Source: an uncultured Duganella sp. (lineage in GTDB: Bacteria > Pseudomonadota > Gammaproteobacteria > Burkholderiales > Burkholderiaceae). Taken from it: a stretch of DNA of 9,299 nt. How positions within the stretch are numbered: the first letter of the stretch is position 1; the number at the start of each line of letters is the position of its first letter. Below the pieces are notes generated by a model that searched no databases, was not told the DNA's origin, and was given only the letters and a program-made list of their open reading frames with translations. A program made the translations under genes and the position numbers. Where the stretch lies: positions 1 through 9,299 of the forward strand of contig CAMLSG010000218.1 of the NCBI GenBank assembly GCA_946482635.1, in the 5' to 3' direction. Shown piece by piece: positions 1 through 6,032 of the stretch.

Positions 1-970
1 GGAAGCGCAGCTTTTCGCCGGAGGCGATGCGGATCTGTTCCTGCACGATGTCGATACCGGTGATCATTTCGGTCACTGGGTGCTCAACCTGCACGCGGGT
101 GTTCATTTCGATGAAATAGAACTCGCCGTTTTCGTACAGGAACTCGAAGGTGCCCGCACCGCGGTAGCCGATCTTGCGGCAAGCCTCGGCGCAACGGTCG
201 CCGATCTTTTCGATCAGCTTGCGTGGGATGCCCGGTGCCGGCGCTTCTTCGATCACCTTCTGGTGGCGGCGCTGCATGGAGCAGTCGCGCTCGCCCAGCC
301 AGACGGCGTTTTTGTGTTCGTCGGCGAGGATCTGGATTTCCACGTGGCGTGGATTCTCCAGGTACTTCTCCATATAGACTTCCGGATTGCCGAAGGCGGC
401 GCCGGCTTCCGACTTGGTCATGGTGACCGCGTTCAGCAGGGCAGCTTCGGTGTGCACCACGCGCATGCCGCGGCCACCGCCGCCGCCAGCGGCCTTGATG
501 ATCACCGGATAGCCGACCTTGCGTGCGATCTGCACGATGGCTTTCGGATCATCCGGCAGGGCGCCGTCGGAGCCTGGCACGCAAGGCACGCCGGCCTTGA
601 TCATCGCCTGCTTGGCCGACACTTTGTCGCCCATCATGCGGATCGAATCGGCGCGCGGGCCAATGAAGACGAAACCGGATTTTTCCACGCGCTCGGCGAA
701 GTCCGCGTTCTCGGACAGGAAGCCGTAGCCCGGGTGGATCGCTTCCGCGTCGGTGACTTCGGCCGCGGAAATGATGGCCGGCATATTCAGGTAGGACTGG
801 GCCGAAGGCGCAGGGCCGATGCAGACGGATTCGTCGGCCAGCTTCACGTATTTGGCGTCACGGTCGGCTTCGGAGTGCACGACCACAGTCTTGATGCCCA
901 GTTCGCGGCACGCGCGCTGGATGCGCAGGGCGATTTCGCCGCGATTGGCAATAAGGATTTTTTCAAACAT
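1..970 (-). CDS. accC: Biotin carboxylase subunit of acetyl-CoA carboxylase (C-terminus beyond window)
   Basis: AccC uses ATP and bicarbonate to carboxylate the biotin on AccB, the first half-reaction of malonyl-CoA synthesis in the cytoplasm. The 323 visible residues begin [17 protein letters not shown], the canonical N-terminus, which fixes the start at 970. The order is a biotin carboxylase N-domain (about 1-115), then the ATP-grasp domain with K159 and the glycine-rich loop GGGGRGMR (163-170). H209, K238, E276, E288, N290, R292, Q294 and E296 follow, and their numbering coincides with the catalytic and metal/ATP ligands of the E. coli enzyme. The reading frame runs off the left edge; about 125 residues of the usual ~450 are missing because of the window limit, not a mutation. 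It lies 75 bases downstream of accB in the same direction, with no terminator between them, so cotranscription is expected. The start has only a weak AGAAG ribosome site. Confidence 0.98.
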   Translation of the reverse strand, partial: MFEKILIANRGEIALRIQRACRELGIKTVVVHSEADRDAKYVKLADESVCIGPAPSAQSYLNMPAIISAAEVTDAEAIHPGYGFLSENADFAERVEKSGFVFIGPRADSIRMMGDKVSAKQAMIKAGVPCVPGSDGALPDDPKAIVQIARKVGYPVIIKAAGGGGGRGMRVVHTEAALLNAVTMTKSEAGAAFGNPEVYMEKYLENPRHVEIQILADEHKNAVWLGERDCSMQRRHQKVIEEAPAPGIPRKLIEKIGDRCAEACRKIGYRGAGTFEFLYENGEFYFIEMNTRVQVEHPVTEMITGIDIVQEQIRIASGEKLRF

Positions 971-988
971 GGCAGCTTCTATGTTTGT

Positions 989-997
989 GAAAGGAGG
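989..997 (-). other. Anti-Shine-Dalgarno-like tract between accB and accC
   Basis: Read in the direction of the acc transcript, this gap contains CCTCCTTTC inside a longer CT-rich run. It resembles the 3' tail of 16S rRNA rather than a ribosome binding site. On the opposite strand it reads GAAAGGAGG, a perfect Shine-Dalgarno sequence, but that is followed only by a 14-codon GTG frame (1005-1049). The tract starts about 19 bases upstream of the accC start. Any role, such as pairing with a Shine-Dalgarno sequence in the same mRNA, is inference. Confidence 0.3.
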
Positions 998-1045
998 AGA
1001 GATTGTGCTGGCTGCCGCGGTATCCACAGCAGCCATGGCCCGGCT

Positions 1046-1516
1046 TTAGCCGATCACAAACAGTGGCTGGCCGAATTCGACCGGTTGGCCGTTCTCGACC
1101 AGGATCTGGGTGATGGTGCCGGACTTGTCGGCATCGATCTCGTTCAGCAGCTTCATCGCTTCGATGATGCAGAGGGTATCGCCTTCTTTCACGGTGGCGC
1201 CCACTTCAACGAAAGCTGGGTTGCCCGGTGCGGAAGCGCGGTAGAAGGTGCCCACCATTGGGGACTTTACAACGTGGCCGGTTGGCTCGGCGGCAGCTGG
1301 AGCAGCGGCGGCAGGCGCGGCAACCGGTGCTGCGACAGGAGCGGCAGCAGGTGCGTAATGGGTTGGCGCTTGCGGCGGCATCATCACGACCTGGTTTTGT
1401 GCCAGACCGCCGGACTTGACGATGCGAACCTTGCTTTCGCCTTCGGTCACTTCCAGTTCAGCGATGTCCGACTCTGCTACCAGGTCGATCAGCGTCTTCA
1501 GCTTGCGTAGATCCAT
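1046..1516 (-). CDS. accB: Biotin carboxyl carrier protein of acetyl-CoA carboxylase
   Basis: AccB carries the biotin that AccC carboxylates and that the AccAD transferase uses to make malonyl-CoA. The 156-residue product has the usual length. Residues 1-35 form the conserved N-terminal helix and strand segment ([13 protein letters not shown]). Residues about 48-78 are a flexible Pro/Ala-rich linker. Residues 80-156 form the biotinyl (hammerhead) domain, containing the EAMKLLNEI signature with the modified lysine at K122. The start at 1516 has a good ribosome site, AGGGAG at 1525-1530, eight bases before the ATG. The gene sits between aroQ (95 bases upstream) and accC (75 bases downstream); aroQ-accB-accC is a known conserved gene order in proteobacteria. 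A candidate promoter of its own lies at 1541-1568. Confidence 0.98.
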   Translation of the reverse strand: MDLRKLKTLIDLVAESDIAELEVTEGESKVRIVKSGGLAQNQVVMMPPQAPTHYAPAAAPVAAPVAAPAAAAPAAAEPTGHVVKSPMVGTFYRASAPGNPAFVEVGATVKEGDTLCIIEAMKLLNEIDADKSGTITQILVENGQPVEFGQPLFVIG

Positions 1517-1540
1517 GTTGTTGGCTCCCTTGTTCTATCT

Positions 1541-1568
1541 ATTATGTTGACGGTTACTTTGATGTCGC
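1541..1568 (-). promoter_or_regulatory. Candidate accB promoter
   Basis: On the minus strand a -35-like GCGACA (1563-1568) is followed after 16 bases by a -10-like CATAAT (1541-1546, 5 of 6 consensus). Initiation would fall near 1534 and leave a leader of about 18 bases holding the AGGGAG ribosome site. This would let accBC be expressed separately from aroQ. It is a consensus match by eye only, in a 95-base gap. Confidence 0.35.
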
Positions 1569-1611
1569 CTTATGGGCGGCATCGCGTTAGATGTGCGCAG
1601 ATCGCGGTAGA

Positions 1612-2049
1612 TTAACTGCTTTTTAAAGCAAAGTCGATGGCGAGACGATATCCCTCGATACCAAGCCCGCAGATCGTCCCCTGTGCGATTGCGCTGAGAT
1701 AGGAATGGTGGCGGAACTCCTCCCGCCGATAAATATTCGAAATGTGTACTTCAATAAATGGGATCGCTACGCCGGCCAGTGCATCGCGCAATGCGACGCT
1801 GGTGTGGGTATAGCCTCCCGGGTTGATGACGATGAAATCCACGCCCTCGGTTCGGGCTGCGTGGATGCGGTCAATCAACGCTCCTTCGTGGTTGCTCTGG
1901 AAACAGGCGAGCTGTGCACCGGCTGTTTTGGCCTGTGCCTGCGCAGCCTGTTCCACGTCCGCCAGCGTGCTGGCACCGTAGGTTTCAGGCTCGCGCGTCC
2001 CCAACAAATTCAGGTTGGGGCCATTAAGTAGCAGCAGGTTCGATGCCAT
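1612..2049 (-). CDS. aroQ: 3-dehydroquinate dehydratase, type II
   Basis: AroQ dehydrates 3-dehydroquinate to 3-dehydroshikimate, the third step of the shikimate pathway; the type II enzyme is a cytoplasmic dodecamer in known cases. The 145-residue product has standard length. Motifs are NGPNLNLLG (9-17), R19 and the catalytic Y24 in the flexible lid, QSNHEG (51-56), [10 protein letters not shown] (75-84) with N76, EVHISN (100-105) with the general acid H102, and R113. The frame is open to an ATG at 2094, but the family starts at the [15 protein letters not shown] (2049), which has AGGGA just upstream. The predicted promoter -10 also lies between the two ATGs. Next downstream are accB and accC; the product feeds AroE, whose gene is at the right end of the window. 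Confidence 0.97.
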   Translation of the reverse strand: MASNLLLLNGPNLNLLGTREPETYGASTLADVEQAAQAQAKTAGAQLACFQSNHEGALIDRIHAARTEGVDFIVINPGGYTHTSVALRDALAGVAIPFIEVHISNIYRREEFRHHSYLSAIAQGTICGLGIEGYRLAIDFALKSS

Positions 2050-2081
2050 GATTCCCTGACCATTTTCCGCGAAAGTTCCGC

Positions 2082-2110
2082 ATTTTGCCGCCATCTACGA
2101 GCATTGGCAA
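2082..2110 (-). promoter_or_regulatory. Candidate promoter for aroQ(-accB-accC)
   Basis: On the minus strand TTGCCA (2105-2110, 5 of 6 to the -35 consensus) is separated by exactly 17 bases from CAAAAT (2082-2087, 4 of 6 to the -10 consensus). Transcription would start near 2075, giving a leader of about 26 bases with the AGGGA ribosome site at 2053-2057. It lies in the 115-base gap after the TlpA-like gene. This is by-eye evidence, but spacing and location are right, and it supports the 2049 start for aroQ. Confidence 0.45.
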
Positions 2111-2164
2111 GAGAAAATAGCTTGGCGGAAGTTAATAGAACGGTCGTTCGGCGACTATCTTCGG

Positions 2165-2716
2165 CTAGTTTAAGGCCGCCAGGTCGGCCTTCAGGTCATC
2201 GAATTTCAGGCGTGCCAGGTAAGTCTTTTTCACCGTGCCGTCAGCACCGATCAGGACGGTAAAGGGCAAGCCGCCTTGCGTGTTGCCGAACTGGCGCGAC
2301 AGTTCGGTGCCGCTCATGCCGGCCACATAAATGGGGTAGGCGACTTTCACTTTCTGTGTGAATTCCGCAATATTGGATGGCGAGTCGATGCCGATACCGA
2401 TCACCTGGACCTTCTTGCCGAGCTCGGAATTTTGCAATTCAGACAATTCCGGCATCTCTTCCACGCACGGCGCGCACCACGGCGCCCAGAAATTCACCAG
2501 CAGGTTCTTGCCTTTCCATTTCGCTAGCGCTTCCTTGGCGCCTTTATCGTTTGGCAAGGTTTCAGCCATCATGGCGGCGACCGGGCTGGTCACCCCGGCG
2601 GGGGCGGTGGTGGTGATCGGGGCTGGAGCTGGAGCTGGCTGGCTGTGGATGAAGTACCAGGCGCCCGCGCCGCCAAACAGGACGGCGACCACGGCGTATA
2701 TTGCAAATTTTTTCAT
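2165..2716 (-). CDS. TlpA/ResA-family membrane-anchored thioredoxin (disulfide reductase)
   Basis: This is a periplasm-facing thiol-disulfide oxidoreductase. The 183-residue product has an N-terminal hydrophobic segment (about 4-22, after MKK) without a clear signal-peptidase site, so it is probably a membrane anchor. A Pro/Ala/Thr linker (about 26-48) follows, then a thioredoxin fold from about 50. The active site is FWAPWCAPC with cysteines C81 and C84, and the cis-proline loop is GGLPFT with P151. The WCAPC form and the inserted region between about 105 and 135 suit the TlpA/ResA/CcmG group. Family members reduce cytochrome c or cytochrome oxidase assembly partners; the substrate here cannot be read from the sequence, and no cytochrome gene is adjacent. 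Its start overlaps the upstream gene's stop (ATGA) and lacks a ribosome site, so translation is probably coupled. Confidence 0.93.
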   Translation of the reverse strand: MKKFAIYAVVAVLFGGAGAWYFIHSQPAPAPAPITTTAPAGVTSPVAAMMAETLPNDKGAKEALAKWKGKNLLVNFWAPWCAPCVEEMPELSELQNSELGKKVQVIGIGIDSPSNIAEFTQKVKVAYPIYVAGMSGTELSRQFGNTQGGLPFTVLIGADGTVKKTYLARLKFDDLKADLAALN

Positions 2717-3324
2717 TGTTGTGCTGGGTGAGAGCTGTTGGTGAGGATAGTGCGTACTTCCGAGAGGTCGGCGCGCAGCAGCTTGTCGCCGCTTTTCTTT
2801 TTGGCGCCGCGCAGGTCGTCCTGTTCATACAGTTCGACATGCACGCCCACGTTTTTCCACATGAAGCTGACCGTTTCGACGTCGTCGAAACGGGGGCCGC
2901 GGAAGTGGGGCGATTCCGAAATCTCGATTTGCAGGTTCTTGTTCAATAAATAAATCTCCACTTCCTTGGCGCTGTCCACGAACACTTGCAGGTGGATGTC
3001 GTCGTGCATGCCCGCTGTGCCGTGCAGCACGGAACCGGTCAGGAAGGGTTGGTATTGTTCCAGCATTTCCATGACCTGCAAAGCCAGGCCGCGCAATCTG
3101 AATAAATGCGCTGGATGGGTATCGGCGTTATATAGAGCGTGGTATAGGCGGACTTCTTCTTCGATCTGCTCATTGTCGGGGAGGATGTCCTGCAGGTCGC
3201 GCGCTTGCGACTCGCCAAGGATCTGGCGGGCAGCCTTGCGTTTGGCGCTGCCGTAGTCGGCGCCATCCTGCGCGATCATGCGGGCGGCGGCGGCGGCGAT
3301 TTCGGTTTTGATCTCGGGGTTCAT
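2713..3324 (-). CDS. Conserved hypothetical protein with nucleotidyltransferase-like signature
   Basis: I do not recognise an assigned function. The 203-residue product is predicted soluble, with a helical N-terminal half (1-92) and an alpha/beta C-terminal half. Residues 96-115 (TGS, G102, then DDIH at 108-111, then LQVFV) line up in spacing with the nucleotidyltransferase motif hGS-x(3)-G-x(6)-DxD. The second aspartate of DxD is replaced by H111. A later strand VHVELYE offers E164 as a possible third carboxylate. The fold assignment is inference. The C-terminus is charged and polar. The start at 3324 is the first ATG outside the palindromic element; the frame stays open to 3432, but that extension would be translated element DNA. 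There is no ribosome site, and a -10-like TATGAT lies six bases upstream. It is coupled to the TlpA-like gene by an ATGA overlap. Confidence 0.85.
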   Translation of the reverse strand: MNPEIKTEIAAAAARMIAQDGADYGSAKRKAARQILGESQARDLQDILPDNEQIEEEVRLYHALYNADTHPAHLFRLRGLALQVMEMLEQYQPFLTGSVLHGTAGMHDDIHLQVFVDSAKEVEIYLLNKNLQIEISESPHFRGPRFDDVETVSFMWKNVGVHVELYEQDDLRGAKKKSGDKLLRADLSEVRTILTNSSHPAQQ

Positions 3325-3330
3325 GATTGC

Positions 3331-3336
3331 ATCATA
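3331..3336 (-). promoter_or_regulatory. Candidate -10 box directly above the 203-residue gene
   Basis: On the minus strand TATGAT (5 of 6 to consensus) ends six bases before the ATG at 3324, so a typical start point would fall at or next to the ATG and give a leaderless mRNA. The -35 position would lie inside the left part of the palindromic element, where no good TTGACA match is seen. Confidence 0.35.
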
Positions 3337-3354
3337 CCTAAAACCGGTAAACCA

Positions 3355-3378
3355 GGGTCCGACCCAAGGGTCAGACCC
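3355..3378. repeat. Tandem GGGTC-N-GACCC palindromes
   Basis: Two 11-base palindromes, GGGTCCGACCC and GGGTCAGACCC, are separated by AA. Each is self-complementary around its central base. Together they form a 24-base imperfect palindrome with one C/A mismatch around the AA centre. They form the left arm of the composite element. Confidence 0.8.
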
Positions 3379-3420
3379 CGTACGGTCTCCAAGCCGCGAG
3401 CCAATGGCGGATGAGCAGAC

Positions 3421-3446
3421 GGTGTCAGGCACTTGTGCCTGACACC
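3421..3446. repeat. Perfect 12-bp-stem palindrome
   Basis: GGTGTCAGGCAC at 3421-3432 and its exact reverse complement at 3435-3446 are separated by TT. It forms the right arm of the composite element and directly abuts the right terminal repeat. In RNA it would be a very stable hairpin. On the plus strand the terminal repeat that follows ends in TTTT (3457-3460), but 10 bases separate that run from the stem, so it is not a classical intrinsic terminator. Confidence 0.85.
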
Positions 3447-3502
3447 GGTTTACCGGTTTTAATCAGGTAAAATCCGGCTCTTAATTCTTTTCTATCTGCA
3501 CC

Positions 3503-4870
3503 ATGCACATCCACATCCTAGGCATCTGCGGCACTTTCATGGGCGGCCTTGCCGTTCTGGCAAAGGAAGCCGGCCACCGCGTAACGGGTTGCGACGCCAA
3601 TGTCTACCCCCCGATGAGCACGCAGCTGGAAGCGCAGGGCATAGAACTGATCCAGGGTTTCGGCCCCGAGCAGGTGGAACTGAATCCAGATTTATATGTG
3701 ATCGGCAACGTGGTCTCGCGCGGCAACCCGCTGATCGAAGAGATCATGAACCGCAACCTGCCGATGATCTCCGGCCCGCAATGGATCGGCGAGCACATCC
3801 TGAAAGACAAATGGGTGCTGTCGGTCGCCGGCACGCACGGCAAGACCACCACCTCGGCGATGGTGGCCTGGATCCTGGAACATGCCGGCTACGCGCCGGG
3901 CTTCCTGATCGGCGGCATCCCGCAGAACTTCGGCATCTCGGCGCGCCTGACCGGCCCTGGCGCCAACTCCGAATTCTTCGTCATCGAAGCCGACGAATAC
4001 GACACCGCCTTCTTCGACAAGCGCAGCAAGTTCGTGCACTACCACTCGAAGACCGCCATCCTGAACAACCTGGAATACGACCACGCCGACATCTTCCCCG
4101 ACATCGGCGCCATCGAAACCCAGTTCCACCACCTGGTGCGCACCGTGCCGGGCATCGGCCGCGTGATCGCCAATGCCGACGAAGCCAGCCTGCAGCGCGT
4201 GCTGAAGCGCGGCTGCTGGAGCGAGAAGGAAACCTTCGGCAGCGCGGAAGGGGCCGACTGGTCCATGGCCGAGCACGCCGACGGCAGCTTCGACGTGATT
4301 TTCAAAGGCGCCAAGGCGGCCACCGTGAACTGGCAGCTGACCGGTAAACATAACCGCTCCAACGCGCTGGCCGCGATTGCCGCTGCCCGCCACGTGGGCG
4401 TGCCGATCGAGGTCGCGGCCCAGGCGCTGGGAAGTTTCCAGAGCGTGAAGCGCCGCATGGAAGTGCGCGGTACCGTCAACGGCGTGACCGTGTACGACGA
4501 TTTTGCCCATCATCCGACCGTCATCGAAACCACCGTCGGCGGCCTGCGCCAGAAGATCGGCAGCAATGGCCGCATCCTGGCCGTGCTGGAGCCGCGCTCC
4601 AACACCATGAAGCTGGGCACCATGAAAGACGCTCTGCCCGGCAGCCTGAAGGATGCCGACCTGGTGTTCGGCTTCGGCAGCGAAAAGGCCCTGGGCTGGA
4701 AGCTGGGCGAGGCCCTGTCGCCAATGGGCGAAACCGCTTCGGCCTACGATGACCTGGACGTGATGGTGAAAGCCATCGTCGCGCAGGCCAGGCCGGGCGA
4801 CCATATTATTGTGATGAGCAATGGCGGCTTCGGCGGCGTCCACCAGAAACTGCTGGAGGCGCTGAAGTAA
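3503..4870 (+). CDS. mpl: UDP-N-acetylmuramate:L-alanyl-gamma-D-glutamyl-meso-diaminopimelate ligase
   Basis: Mpl joins the recycled tripeptide L-Ala-gamma-D-Glu-meso-DAP to UDP-MurNAc, using ATP, in cytoplasmic peptidoglycan recycling. The 455-residue product has the full three-domain Mur ligase layout. The N-terminal domain starts MHIHILGICGTFMGG, typical of Mpl rather than MurC. The ATP loop is AGTHGKTTT (109-117), followed by EADEYDTAF (162-170) and NNLEYDHADIF (188-198). GKHNRSNALAA is at 281-291. The C-terminal domain has YDDFAHHP (331-338) and LEPRSNTM (362-369). The absence of an amide-ligase partner and the EADEYD and DDFAHHP motifs favour Mpl over MurC. There is no clear Shine-Dalgarno sequence before the ATG, and the upstream region ends in the palindromic element. 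It is the first gene of the right-hand plus-strand unit, and its stop overlaps the next start by one base (TAATG). Confidence 0.97.
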   Translation: MHIHILGICGTFMGGLAVLAKEAGHRVTGCDANVYPPMSTQLEAQGIELIQGFGPEQVELNPDLYVIGNVVSRGNPLIEEIMNRNLPMISGPQWIGEHILKDKWVLSVAGTHGKTTTSAMVAWILEHAGYAPGFLIGGIPQNFGISARLTGPGANSEFFVIEADEYDTAFFDKRSKFVHYHSKTAILNNLEYDHADIFPDIGAIETQFHHLVRTVPGIGRVIANADEASLQRVLKRGCWSEKETFGSAEGADWSMAEHADGSFDVIFKGAKAATVNWQLTGKHNRSNALAAIAAARHVGVPIEVAAQALGSFQSVKRRMEVRGTVNGVTVYDDFAHHPTVIETTVGGLRQKIGSNGRILAVLEPRSNTMKLGTMKDALPGSLKDADLVFGFGSEKALGWKLGEALSPMGETASAYDDLDVMVKAIVAQARPGDHIIVMSNGGFGGVHQKLLEALK

Positions 4871-5451
4871 TGATTTTGTACCTGCATGGCTTCCGTTCCT
4901 CGCCGCTGTCGATGAAGGCGCGGCTGACCGGGGAGCGGATGGCGCAGCTTGGCCGCAGCGCGGAATTCATCTGTCCGCAATTGCCGGCCAGCCCCAGGCT
5001 GGCGATGGAACTGGCTTTCGGCCTGGTGGACGGCGTGCCGGCGGAGGACCTGACCATTATCGGCTCGTCGCTGGGCGGCTACTACGCCACCTGGATGGCG
5101 GAAAAACTGGGTGGTCGCGCCGTCTTGCTGAATCCCGCCGTGGTGCCGATGCTCGACCTCGACCAGCACGTTGGCGTGACAACGGCCTACCACTCGGACG
5201 AGCCCTTTGAGTTCAAGCGTGAATATATAGGGGAACTGCGCGCGCTGGCCGTGCCGCAGGTCTCGCAGCCGGAACGCTACTTCCTGCTTGCCTGCACCGG
5301 CGACGAAGTGCTGGACTACCGCGACATGGTGGCGCACTATGCCGGCGCAAAGCAGAAGGTAGTGCAGGGCAGCGACCACGCCATCAGCGAGTACGCCGAC
5401 TACCTCGATGAAGTCCTGGAATTCTGCGGCATCACGGGCGAGGCTCGATGA
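4870..5451 (+). CDS. YqiA/YcfP-family alpha/beta hydrolase (esterase-like)
   Basis: This is a small cytoplasmic alpha/beta hydrolase of 193 residues, close to the usual length for the YqiA/YcfP group. It starts MILYLHGFRSSPLSMKA, with the HGF oxyanion-hole strand turn that opens these proteins. The nucleophile elbow is GSSLGG with S67 (65-70). The likely acid is D145 in TGDEVLDY, and the catalytic histidine is H170 in GSDHAI. There is no signal peptide or lid domain. E. coli YqiA has esterase activity on short acyl esters; the physiological substrate here is unknown. A good ribosome site, GGAGG at 4855-4859, lies inside the end of mpl. The start overlaps the mpl stop by one base, and the 3' end overlaps ubiC by four. 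Confidence 0.93.
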   Translation: MILYLHGFRSSPLSMKARLTGERMAQLGRSAEFICPQLPASPRLAMELAFGLVDGVPAEDLTIIGSSLGGYYATWMAEKLGGRAVLLNPAVVPMLDLDQHVGVTTAYHSDEPFEFKREYIGELRALAVPQVSQPERYFLLACTGDEVLDYRDMVAHYAGAKQKVVQGSDHAISEYADYLDEVLEFCGITGEAR

Positions 5452-6032
5452 AAGGTCAATCGCTGCGCCAGGCCAACTGGCACGGTCACGTGCTCGCGAC
5501 AAACGCCCCGCACCCTTACCGCCACTGGCTGACCGGCGGTGGCTCGCTGACCAATAAGCTGAAAGCGCACAGCAGCGCTTTCCGCGTGCAATTGCTGCAC
5601 CAGGACACGGCAACCTGCCTGGCCGACGAAGCCAACATCATCGGCTACCATCGCCCCGGCCGCGTCTGGGAGCGGGAGGTTTTGCTGCGGTGTGATAATA
5701 CGCCTGTCGTCTTCGCCCATACCGTGGTGCCGATGTCGGCCGACGCCTCGGACTGGCCGCTGTTCAGTGCCCTGGGCGAACGCTCGCTCGGCAGTACACT
5801 GTTCGGCGATCCGCAAGTGCGGCGCGGCGAACTGGAATTTGCGCGGCTGCGCGCGACTCATCCGCTGGCCCGGCGTGTCCGCGGCGCACTGGCGGCGCAC
5901 GGCGCCGAGGTGCCGGATGAAGCTTTACTGTATGCACGGCGCTGCCTGTACCGGCGCCATGAAGGAACTTTGCTGGTGACCGAGGTCTTCCTGCCGCCGG
6001 TCCTCAGGCTTGAACGGAATAATGTGAAATGA
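5448..6032 (+). CDS. ubiC: Chorismate--pyruvate lyase
   Basis: UbiC removes pyruvate from chorismate to give 4-hydroxybenzoate, the first committed step of ubiquinone synthesis. The 194-residue product is somewhat longer than the 165-residue E. coli enzyme, with about 20 extra N-terminal residues and extra sequence around 120-160. Conserved features are WLTGGGSLTNKL (27-38), WEREVLLRCDNTP with R76 (same number as the substrate-binding arginine of E. coli UbiC), VFAHTVVP (88-95), LGERSLGSTLF (109-119), and ARRCLYRR...TEVFLP (163-183) with E179 as the counterpart of the catalytic glutamate. It overlaps the hydrolase stop by ATGA and ends in an ATGA overlap with the RNB gene. Only a weak ribosome site (GCGAGG) is present, so coupled translation is likely. 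Confidence 0.93.
   Translation: MKGQSLRQANWHGHVLATNAPHPYRHWLTGGGSLTNKLKAHSSAFRVQLLHQDTATCLADEANIIGYHRPGRVWEREVLLRCDNTPVVFAHTVVPMSADASDWPLFSALGERSLGSTLFGDPQVRRGELEFARLRATHPLARRVRGALAAHGAEVPDEALLYARRCLYRRHEGTLLVTEVFLPPVLRLERNNVK

Larger units (their letters stand above)
3339..3461. repeat. Composite palindromic element with 15-bp terminal inverted repeats (MITE/REP-like)
   Basis: The element is bounded by perfect 15-bp inverted repeats: TAAAACCGGTAAACC at 3339-3353 and its exact reverse complement at 3447-3461. Inside, the left part has two GGGTC-N-GACCC palindromes in tandem (3355-3365 and 3368-3378) that can also pair with each other. A 42-base non-palindromic centre (3379-3420) follows. The right part is a 26-base palindrome (3421-3446). 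No coding sequence and no transposase lie inside. The structure resembles a small non-autonomous mobile element or a paired REP (BIME-like) unit. If the outer TA is a target-site duplication, the core is 3341-3459. Mobility and copy number cannot be judged from one copy. Confidence 0.75.

Noticed and set aside
990..1049. Plus-strand small frame (14 codons from GTG 1005) after a perfect GGAGG
   Set aside because: It is antisense to the acc transcript and too short, with no promoter seen; the purine tract is better discussed as an anti-Shine-Dalgarno sequence on the acc mRNA.
80..1510. A 476-codon open frame on the plus strand across accC and accB
   Set aside because: It is antisense to two clearly identified genes, is His/Gly/Arg-rich as expected for the reverse of GC-rich codons, and shows no family motif.
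2050..2094. Upstream ATG giving a 15-residue extension of AroQ
   Set aside because: Type II dehydroquinases begin at the [12 protein letters not shown] methionine; the candidate promoter's -10 lies inside the extension.
3325..3432. A 36-codon N-terminal extension of the 203-residue protein
   Set aside because: It would be encoded entirely by the palindromic element and short flank and has no ribosome site; the ATG at 3324 is preferred.
3421..3461. Intrinsic terminator for a plus-strand transcript
   Set aside because: The strong hairpin is not directly followed by a T-run, no plus-strand gene lies upstream, and the hairpin is one arm of a larger symmetric element.
3692..4843. A 383-codon minus-strand frame opposite mpl
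   Set aside because: Shadow frame of a fully conserved Mpl gene; composition is low-complexity His/Ala/Gly/Val with no recognisable domain.
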